Under the pieces are notes generated by a model. The model was given only the letters and a program-made list of their open reading frames with translations. It made no database searches and was not told the origin of the DNA. A program made the translations under genes and the position numbers. A stretch of 5,000 nucleotides of DNA from Gammaproteobacteria bacterium. GTDB lineage: Bacteria; Pseudomonadota; Gammaproteobacteria; S144-34. Positions 1-5,000 of this stretch are shown piece by piece (position 1 is the first letter of the stretch; the number at the start of each line of letters is the position of its first letter). The stretch is from assembly GCA_015494165.1 (NCBI GenBank), contig WGBS01000205.1, positions 1 to 5,000 of the forward strand, in the 5' to 3' direction.

Positions 1-1089
1 CTCGCGCTCGTAGAAGCCCGCGACCTCGTCGAGCAGCTCGTCCACGGCCCCCGTCTCCTCGCCTACGGCGATCATCTGGAGCACCAGTGGCGTGAACAGC
101 CCCGTGGCCGAGGCGGCGCGCAGGAGGGACTCGCCGCGCTCGATGGCGTTTCGCATCATGAGCACGCGCTCGGCGACGTAGGCGTTGCCGGCGCCGCGCG
201 CCACCAGGGTGATGCCCTGGATGATGGGCACGCCCGAGCGCTGCACCATGGCGAAGGCGCGGGCGATGCGCGCGAGCGTCGCCCGCAGCACGATGTCGCC
301 GACCACGGGGAGCTTGAGCTTCCAGCGGTCCCAGGTGTGGCGCCCGCGCTCGCTCTGCAGCCACAGGCGCACGCCGGCGGCCGCAGCGACGAGGCCTGCG
401 AGCAGCCACGGCCAGCTCCGCACGGTGAACTCGGAGACGGCGATCAGCACGCGCGTGGCGAGCGGCAGCTCGATCCGGAAGCTGGCGTAGACCTTGGCGA
501 AGGCGGGGATCACCATGAGGTTGATGATGGCGAGCGCCACCGCCATCGCGACGAGCACGAAGACCGGATAGCGCAGCGCCTGCTTGACGCGGTCGCGCGT
601 GTCCTTCTCGAGCTCGAGGTGGCGCGCGAGCTGCTCGAAGGCCTCCTCGAGGCGGCCGGTGCTCTCGCCCACGTGGACGATGGACACGTACAGCGGCGGA
701 AAAAGCTCTGGGTGGCGTCCCAAGGCGCTGGCGAGGTCGCGCCCCGACTCCAGCGTGTCGGCCACGTCGTCGAGCGCGCGCGCCATGAGGGGGTTGCGCG
801 CGCTCTCGGCCAGCCCGCGGATGGCGCGGATGATGGGCACGCCCGCGCGCGTGAGCGTGTACATCTGGCGCGTGAACATGATGAGGTCGACGAGGCCGGG
901 CCAGCGCGCGCCGAGCCGCTCGCGCAGCGCCGCGAGCGGCCCGCGCCGCTCGGGGGCGGGCTCGATCTCCACCGGCACGGCGCCGGCGTTGAGGAGCTGG
1001 GCGGCGGCCGCCTCGGCGCTCGGGGCCTCCGTGACGCCCTCGAGCGGGTCTCCGTGCTCGGTGCGCGCGCGGTAGCGGAAGCGCGGCAC
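1..1089 (-). CDS. mshG: MshG, GspF/PilC-type inner-membrane platform protein of the MSHA pilus (3' end cut by window)
   Basis: This is the polytopic platform protein of the MSHA type IV pilus machine. In this family it sits in the inner membrane and couples the assembly ATPase (MshE) to pilin polymerisation. About 363 codons are present, beginning MPRFRYRART; the family is usually about 400-410 residues, so the last membrane segment and short tail are missing beyond the left edge. Two T2SSF domains are visible, about residues 70-193 and from about 274 onward. Each carries the same landmarks: a GVPII motif (near 83-87 and 286-290) and a G-E-x-T-G motif (GESTG near 141, GEETG near 342). Likely membrane helices lie at about 174-196 and 225-243. 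The GTG start was chosen because GGAGGG lies 7 bases upstream and the N-terminus fits the family. It begins 3 bases after the mshE stop, implying translational coupling. Identification is by family recognition and gene order and is firm; MshG rather than another GspF homologue rests on the neighbours. Confidence 0.93.
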   Translation of the reverse strand, partial: MPRFRYRARTEHGDPLEGVTEAPSAEAAAAQLLNAGAVPVEIEPAPERRGPLAALRERLGARWPGLVDLIMFTRQMYTLTRAGVPIIRAIRGLAESARNPLMARALDDVADTLESGRDLASALGRHPELFPPLYVSIVHVGESTGRLEEAFEQLARHLELEKDTRDRVKQALRYPVFVLVAMAVALAIINLMVIPAFAKVYASFRIELPLATRVLIAVSEFTVRSWPWLLAGLVAAAAGVRLWLQSERGRHTWDRWKLKLPVVGDIVLRATLARIARAFAMVQRSGVPIIQGITLVARGAGNAYVAERVLMMRNAIERGESLLRAASATGLFTPLVLQMIAVGEETGAVDELLDEVAGFYERE

Positions 1090-1092
1090 GGA

Positions 1093-2895
1093 TCAGCCCT
1101 CCGCGTCTGCGCCGTCGCCGGCCGCCGCCTCGGGGGCGGGTGCCGGGGCCACCGGCTCCTCGACCTCGCCCGCCACGCGCAGCACCTCCTCCAGCGTGGT
1201 GACGCCCTCGGCGGCGTAGTCGAGGGCGCGCAGGGCGAGCGGGCGGAAGCCGGGCTGGGCGCGCGCGGCGCGCTCGAAGGCGGCGGTGTCGCCGCGGCGC
1301 AGGGCGTCGGCGAGCGCGGCGTCCATCTCCAGCAGCTCGTAGACGCCGATGCGCCCGCGGTAGCCCGTGTTGTTGCAGTGCGGGCAGCCGGTGCCGTGGC
1401 GCAGGCGCAGCCGCCCGGCATCCTCGCCGATCGTGGCGCGCAGCCAGGCGAGCTCCTGCGCGTCCGGGGTGTAATCCTCCACGCAGGAGTCGCAGATGCG
1501 GCGCACGAGGCGCTGGGCGATGACGCCGCGCAGCGAGGCCGCCACCAGGTAGGGCTCGCCGCCCATGTCGATCAGGCGCACCGCCGTCGAGACCGCGTCG
1601 TTGGTGTGAAGCGTCGAGAGCACGAGATGGCCCGTCATGGCCGCGCGCAGGCCGATCTCGACGGTCTCCTGGTCGCGCATCTCGCCCACCAGCACGATGT
1701 CCGGGTCCTGGCGCAGGGCGGCGCGCAGCACCGTGGCGAAGGTGAGGCCGATGCGCGGGTTGACCTGCACCTGGTTGATGCGCGGGATGCGGTACTCCAC
1801 CGGGTCCTCGACCGTGATGATCTTCTTCTCCGGCGCGTTGAGGGCGCTGATCGCGGCATACAGGGTGGTGGTCTTGCCCGAGCCGGTGGGGCCCGTCACC
1901 AGCACCATGCCGTGGGGCCGCTGGATGAGGCGGCGGAAGCGCGCCAGCACGTCCGCGGGCATGCCGAGCTGCTCGAGCTCGAGCAGGCCCGCCGACTGGT
2001 CGAGCAGGCGCATCACCACCGACTCGCCGTGCTGCACGGGCATGGTCGAGAGGCGCACGTCGATGGAGCGCCCCTTGACGCGGATGTTGAAGCGCCCGTC
2101 CTGCGGCAGGCGCTTCTCCGAGATGTCGAGCCCGGCCATGAGCTTCAGGCGCAGCACCAGCGCCGGGGCGATGCGCTTCTCGTTCATGACCTGCTCGTGC
2201 AGCACGCCGTCGATGCGCTGGCGGATGCGCAGCACGCTCTCGTCGGGCTCGATGTGGATGTCGGAGGCGCCCACGCCGACGGCGTCCTCGAACAGCGAGC
2301 GCAGCAGGCGCACCACCGGCGCGTCCGTGACCTCCTCGTCCGCGACGAGCTGCTCGAGGTCGATGCCGGGGCTCTCGGCGAGCTCCTCGCCGAGCTCCTC
2401 GGCGAGCGAGCTGATCTCCTCGGTCTTGCGGTAGACGAGGTCGATGGTGCGCATCAGGTCCGATTCGCGCACCACCGCGAGCTTCAGGGGGCGCTTGAGG
2501 ATGCGGGTGAGCTCGTCGTAGGCGAAGATGTCGGTGGGGTCGGCCATGCCCACCAGCAACGCGCCGTCCTTCTCCTCGGCCAGCACCAGCGCGCGGAAGC
2601 GGCGCGCGTAGGTCTCGGGCAGCATGCGCGCCACCTCCGGGCGGAAGCGGTAGTGGCGCAGGTCGATGAAGGGGATGTGGAGCTGCTCGGCGAGGAAGGC
2701 GAGGAGCTGGTCCTCGTCGAGGTAGCCGAGCTCGATCAGCGTGCGCCCGAGCTTGCGCCCCGTGCGCTTCTGCTCCTCGAGCGCGCGCTGGAGCTGCTGC
2801 TCCGAGATCACCTTGTTGCGCACCAGCAGGTCGCCGATGCGGATCCTGCGCCGCGGGGCGGCCGCTCCCCTCGTCGCGCCCGTGTGCTCGCTCAT
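1093..2895 (-). CDS. mshE: MshE, MSHA pilus assembly ATPase (GspE/PilB family) with MshEN cyclic-di-GMP-binding domain
   Basis: This is the cytoplasmic secretion-type hexameric ATPase that powers MSHA pilus assembly, 600 residues long. The N-terminal MshEN domain shows two tandem copies of the 24-residue cyclic-di-GMP-binding motif, R19-Q42 and K48-Q71, with a 5-residue spacer; in Vibrio MshE this domain ties pilus activity to c-di-GMP. The catalytic half has SDIHIEP (211-217), Walker A GPTGSGKT (335-342), the Asp-box segment around VEDPVEY (362-368), Walker B ending VGE with E405, followed by MRD, and the His box GHLVLSTLHTND (422-433). A tetracysteine zinc site is intact: C468, C471, C504 and C507. 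Residues 576-600 form an Ala/Pro/Glu-rich tail. The ATG at 2895 is preceded 5 bases upstream by AGGAGGAGG overlapping the mshN stop. All catalytic landmarks are present, so it should be functional. Lying between mshN and mshG favours MshE over PilB or GspE. Confidence 0.96.
   Translation of the reverse strand: MSEHTGATRGAAAPRRRIRIGDLLVRNKVISEQQLQRALEEQKRTGRKLGRTLIELGYLDEDQLLAFLAEQLHIPFIDLRHYRFRPEVARMLPETYARRFRALVLAEEKDGALLVGMADPTDIFAYDELTRILKRPLKLAVVRESDLMRTIDLVYRKTEEISSLAEELGEELAESPGIDLEQLVADEEVTDAPVVRLLRSLFEDAVGVGASDIHIEPDESVLRIRQRIDGVLHEQVMNEKRIAPALVLRLKLMAGLDISEKRLPQDGRFNIRVKGRSIDVRLSTMPVQHGESVVMRLLDQSAGLLELEQLGMPADVLARFRRLIQRPHGMVLVTGPTGSGKTTTLYAAISALNAPEKKIITVEDPVEYRIPRINQVQVNPRIGLTFATVLRAALRQDPDIVLVGEMRDQETVEIGLRAAMTGHLVLSTLHTNDAVSTAVRLIDMGGEPYLVAASLRGVIAQRLVRRICDSCVEDYTPDAQELAWLRATIGEDAGRLRLRHGTGCPHCNNTGYRGRIGVYELLEMDAALADALRRGDTAAFERAARAQPGFRPLALRALDYAAEGVTTLEEVLRVAGEVEEPVAPAPAPEAAAGDGADAEG
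1097..1102 (-). promoter_or_regulatory. Shine-Dalgarno site of mshG
   Basis: On the minus strand GGAGGG lies inside the last codons of mshE, 7 bases before the GTG at 1089. It supports that GTG as the mshG start and suggests that ribosomes finishing mshE reinitiate on mshG. Confidence 0.7.
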
Positions 2896-2900
2896 CGCTG

Positions 2901-2909
2901 CCTCCTCCT
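2901..2909 (-). promoter_or_regulatory. Strong Shine-Dalgarno site of mshE overlapping the mshN stop codon
   Basis: On the minus strand the sequence TAGGAGGAGGCAGCGATG contains the mshN stop (TAG, 2910-2908), an extended anti-16S match AGGAGGAGG (2909-2901) and, 5 bases later, the mshE ATG (2895-2893). The stop sharing bases with the ribosome binding site points to coupled translation of mshN and mshE. Confidence 0.85.
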
Positions 2910-4347
2910 AGCGGCCGAGGGCGGCGAGGCGCTCGCCGACGAAGCGCTCGAGCGCCGGCGCCAGGCCCAGTCCGCGCGCGCGCCGGTAGGCCTCCGCCGC
3001 CTCCTCGCCGCGCCCCAGATGCTCGAGGGCGATCCCGAGGCCCACCCACCACTCGGCGCGGCGCGGCTCGCGCGCGAGCGCCGCGCGGTAGGCCTGCGCC
3101 GCCTGCGCCGCGCGGCCGGCGCGCTGCTCGAGCGCCCCGAGCAGGCCGTAGAGGGCGGCGTCGCTGCCGGGCAGCGCGCGGCGCAGCGTCGCGATGGCGG
3201 CCTCGAGCTCGCCCCGCTCGGCCAGCAGGCGGGCGAGCAGCCGTGCGAGCGCGCTGTGGCCGGGCTGGGCGGCGAGCGCCTCGCGCAGCACGCGCTCGGC
3301 CTCCTGGGGGCGGCCAGCGCGCAGCTCGAGACGCGCCAGGGCCTCGGCCGACTTGGGGTGGCCCGGCACGGCCCGCATGGCCGCGCGGAAGGCGCGCCGC
3401 GCGCCGGCCCAGTCGCCGGCACGCATCGCCGCGAGCCCCTGGGCGTAGGCGCGCTCGGCGCGCTGCGCCGGGGTGAGCGGGCGCAGGCGCCGCTCCATGC
3501 GCGGCGGTTCGACGGGGGCGGCCGGTGCGCCGGCTTCGGGGGGTGTGGTTTCACGCCCGGCGGCGGGCTGCGCGGGGCCCGCGCGCCCGCGGCCTCGCGC
3601 CACGCCCGTCGCCGCCCTGGGCTCTTCGGCCGCGGGCGTCTTGGCCGCCCCGGCCGGCGCCTCGCGCCGCGGCGCCGGGGTGAGCTGCAGCTCGAGGCGG
3701 TGCGGCGCGCCCTCGGCCCCCGGCAGCAGCCGCACCGCGACCTGCGCCACGGGCCGCGCCGTGCGCGCGCGCAGCTCGAGGGCGCCGGCGCCCTCGCGGA
3801 CCTCCACCGCCTTGACCAGGGGCCCCGCGGACGGCGGGGCGAGCCCCGCCGCCGCCCGCGCGCCGCGCAGGCGCACCAGCACGCCGTCCGCGGTGCGGGC
3901 GGTGTCCACCGGCGGCACGGGCCCCTCGATCTCGGCCACGAGACGTGTCCGGCCGCCTTCGCCGCCCGGCAGCAGGCGCACGGCACGCAGCATGGGCCGC
4001 GCGGGCGTGGCGGGTGATGCCGCCGCAGCCTTCCCGGCCGCGGCCCTGTCGGCCGGCGGCAGCGTTCCGTCCTCGGGACGCGGCGCGGCGTGTGGATCGG
4101 CCTCTGTAGCCTGCGGGCCGGGCGGCGCCGCGGATACGCGCGGCGCCGGGTGGCGCTCGAGGAGATACCACCCGGCGCCGCCGAGGGCCGCGCCGGCGGC
4201 CACCACGAGCGCGATCACGGCCGCCACCGTGCGCCGCGGGTGGGGGACGGGCGGCGGCGGGCGCACGTCCGCGAGCGCCTCCCGCGCGTCCGGGGGCGCG
4301 CGGCGGCGGGCGTCCAGGTCGCGCAGCATGTCGTTGATCAGGCTCAT
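2908..4347 (-). CDS. mshN: MshN, TPR-containing MSHA biogenesis membrane protein with an AMIN-like segment
   Basis: This is an accessory MSHA pilus biogenesis protein of 479 residues whose molecular role is poorly defined. The start at 4347 gives MSLINDMLRDLDARRR, the typical MshN opening; the frame stays open 34 codons further upstream, but that stretch overlaps mshM and looks non-native. The order is: short cytoplasmic N-terminus, one membrane helix (about 40-63), Ala/Pro-rich linker (about 65-117), a beta-rich segment (about 118-223) resembling an AMIN domain, a second Pro/Ala linker (about 224-290), then about five tetratricopeptide repeats (roughly 298-331, 333-364, 366-395, 396-429, 431-464). 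The topology implies the AMIN-like and TPR parts are periplasmic. TPRs suit protein-protein contacts, and an AMIN domain would suit peptidoglycan or secretin contact (inference). A weak AAGGA lies 12 bases upstream of the start. It lies 31 bases after mshM and 12 before mshE. MshN identity rests on the N-terminus, TPRs and context. Confidence 0.88.
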   Translation of the reverse strand: MSLINDMLRDLDARRRAPPDAREALADVRPPPPVPHPRRTVAAVIALVVAAGAALGGAGWYLLERHPAPRVSAAPPGPQATEADPHAAPRPEDGTLPPADRAAAGKAAAASPATPARPMLRAVRLLPGGEGGRTRLVAEIEGPVPPVDTARTADGVLVRLRGARAAAGLAPPSAGPLVKAVEVREGAGALELRARTARPVAQVAVRLLPGAEGAPHRLELQLTPAPRREAPAGAAKTPAAEEPRAATGVARGRGRAGPAQPAAGRETTPPEAGAPAAPVEPPRMERRLRPLTPAQRAERAYAQGLAAMRAGDWAGARRAFRAAMRAVPGHPKSAEALARLELRAGRPQEAERVLREALAAQPGHSALARLLARLLAERGELEAAIATLRRALPGSDAALYGLLGALEQRAGRAAQAAQAYRAALAREPRRAEWWVGLGIALEHLGRGEEAAEAYRRARGLGLAPALERFVGERLAALGR

Positions 4348-4359
4348 CGCGCCCGCGAG

Positions 4360-4364
4360 TCCTT
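4360..4364 (-). promoter_or_regulatory. Possible weak Shine-Dalgarno site of mshN
   Basis: AAGGA on the minus strand ends 12 bases before the mshN ATG, a longer spacing than optimal. It is the only purine-rich candidate in the 31-base mshM-mshN gap, which otherwise shows no promoter or terminator hairpin. Confidence 0.4.
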
Positions 4365-4378
4365 CTCTCCGCCCGCGT

Positions 4379-4801
4379 TCATGCCGGGCGCAGCAGGCGC
4401 CGCCACCAGGGCCGCGGCGCGTGCGCGTCCTCGGTGTCGCGCACCGCACGGCGCACGTGGGCGGCGCGCACCTGGCGCTCGCCGCGCCCGAAGGCGACGA
4501 GCAGCGACTTGTGCGCGAGGATGTTGACCAGGCGCGGGATGCCGCGGCTCGCGCGGTGCAGCCGCCGCACCGCGCGCGGCGCGAAGGCCGGCGGGCCCCG
4601 GTAGCCGGCCACCGTCATGCGGTGGGCCAGGTAGGCGCCGCACTCGCGCTCGTCCATGGGGCGCAGGCGGTGGGCGAAGGTGATGCGCTGGCGCAGCTGG
4701 CGCAGGCGCGGCTGCGCCAGGCGCGCGTCCAGCTCGGGCTGGCCGAGCAGCACCACCTGCAGAAGCTTGGTCTTCTCGGTCTCGAGGTTGGTGAGCAGGC
4801 G
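4379..4801 (-). CDS. mshM: MshM, ExeA-like AAA+ ATPase of the MSHA locus (C-terminal part; 5' part lost at an inverted junction)
   Basis: This encodes the last 140 residues of MshM, a P-loop ATPase of the ExeA/GspA family that accompanies MSHA pilus genes. It is usually about 280-300 residues, so roughly half is here. Readable landmarks are LLTNLETEK, the sensor-1-like LLGQPELD, RLRPMD, and a sensor-2-like GIPRLVNILAHK in the C-terminal lid. The segment ends in a short Arg/Trp-rich tail and a TGA at 4381-4379. Reading upstream on the minus strand, family similarity stops at codon 4801-4799 (Arg of the expected VRLLTN): the next codons encode nothing MshM-like, because the DNA becomes an inverted copy of the same gene. 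Walker A and B are therefore absent. The GTG at 4756 is internal and not a real start. The gene is the first visible member of the mshM-N-E-G series. Family assignment is firm; the truncation is probably an artefact of the junction rather than a natural pseudogene. Confidence 0.85.
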   Translation of the reverse strand, partial: RLLTNLETEKTKLLQVVLLGQPELDARLAQPRLRQLRQRITFAHRLRPMDERECGAYLAHRMTVAGYRGPPAFAPRAVRRLHRASRGIPRLVNILAHKSLLVAFGRGERQVRAAHVRRAVRDTEDAHAPRPWWRRLLRPA

Positions 4802-5000
4802 CTGCCCGACGACAGCCTCGAGGCGGTGCGCCTGCTCACCAACCTCGAGACCGAGAAGACCAAGCTCCTGCAGGTGGTGCTGCTCGGCCAGCCCGAGCTG
4901 GACGCGCGCCTAGCGCAGCCGCGCCTGCGCCAGCTCCGCCAGCGCATCACCTTCGCCCACCGCCTGCGCCCCATGGACGAGCGCGAGTGCGGCGCCTACC
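4630..5000. repeat. Long near-perfect inverted repeat (two 173-base arms, 25-base spacer) within mshM
   Basis: The left arm, 4630-4802, is the reverse complement of the right arm, 4828-5000, around a centre at 4815. Pairing fails inside the spacer 4803-4827. The right arm is still matching when the window ends, so the true repeat may be longer. There are three mismatches: 4763/4867, 4694/4936 and 4718/4912. No transposase, terminal repeat or recombinase site accompanies it. Such geometry is typical of fold-back chimeras. Confidence 0.95.
4796..5000 (+). CDS. mshM: Second mshM fragment, inverted (partial at both ends)
   Basis: Read on the plus strand from 4796, 68 codons translate as a central MshM segment starting QALPDDSLEAVRLLTNLE and ending DERECGAY at the window edge. 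From 4828 onward the protein is identical to the matching part of the minus-strand copy; the three nucleotide differences are silent. It additionally contains about 10 codons (4796-4828) that lie upstream in mshM and are missing from the minus-strand copy. They begin where the family's Walker B motif (DEAQ) should end, so Walker A and B are absent here too. No start codon or ribosome binding site belongs to it. It is either an assembly or amplification fold-back, or the edge of a true inverted duplication. Confidence 0.75.

Noticed and set aside
510..1421. Minus-strand open frame of about 300 codons crossing the mshE-mshG boundary.
   Set aside because: It is an Arg/Ser/Ala/Pro-rich shadow frame of mshE and mshG, with no family resemblance.
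2379..2402. Tandem 12-base repeat (cgagctcctcgc / cgagctcctcgg) in mshE.
   Set aside because: It encodes the Glu/Leu-rich AEELGEEL helix-like linker and is explained by biased codon use.
2892..3986. Minus-strand open frame of about 360 codons within mshN.
   Set aside because: It is a frame-shifted shadow of mshN, and the mshN frame carries the TPRs and the canonical start.
337..4017. A single open frame of more than 1200 codons on the plus strand, antisense to mshG, mshE and mshN.
   Set aside because: It lies opposite three well-recognised genes. Its translation is repetitive and rich in His, Ala, Arg, Gly and Leu with no domain, and long antisense frames are expected where GC-rich third positions remove stop codons.
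4348..4449. Extended N-terminus of mshN using a start about 34 codons further upstream.
   Set aside because: The extension overlaps the end of mshM, and MSLINDML at 4347 is the typical MshN N-terminus.
4772..4858. Inverted repeat considered as a transcription terminator or IS end.
   Set aside because: The arms are far too long, lie inside coding sequence, lack a U-tract and have no transposase nearby.
4615..4974. Open frames on both strands across the inverted repeat with nearly identical starts (MGRRRWAKVM).
   Set aside because: They are out-of-frame readings of the two mshM arms, and the matching sequences are a consequence of the inverted repeat.

Overview
The window is very GC-rich bacterial DNA, roughly 70% G+C or more by eye with strong G/C preference at third codon positions. 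It carries four adjacent genes of an MSHA (mannose-sensitive haemagglutinin) type IV pilus assembly locus, all read on the minus strand. In transcription order these are mshM (C-terminal part only), mshN (complete), mshE (complete) and mshG (cut by the left edge). This matches the M-N-E-G order known from MSHA loci of Vibrio and Shewanella. The host is most likely a high-GC gammaproteobacterium, or possibly a betaproteobacterium, but the sequence does not identify the taxon.

Layout: 1-1089 is mshG (inner-membrane platform protein, about 40 C-terminal residues missing). 1093-2895 is mshE (assembly ATPase with an N-terminal cyclic-di-GMP-binding MshEN domain). 2908-4347 is mshN (single-pass membrane protein with an AMIN-like segment and C-terminal TPRs). 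4379-4801 is the 3' part of mshM (ExeA-like AAA+ ATPase). The gaps are 3, 12 and 31 bases, with strong Shine-Dalgarno sequences before mshE and mshG. No promoter or terminator was seen, so this looks like the interior of one operon. MshE would power pilus extension or retraction, MshG would couple it to the membrane, and MshN and MshM would act as accessory envelope and ATPase factors.

The right end is the anomaly. At about 4803-4827 the sequence turns back on itself: 4828-5000 is the reverse complement of 4630-4802, with only three differences in 173 bases. All three are synonymous third-position changes in leucine codons of mshM. The window therefore holds two mshM fragments head to head, both broken near the same point just after the expected Walker B region. 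This is most simply a fold-back chimera (amplification or assembly), possibly joining two closely related strains. A real inverted duplication cannot be excluded from the sequence alone. Apart from this, I see an ordinary MSHA operon and no evidence of a new system. The AMIN-like domain in MshN is the most interesting protein-level observation.
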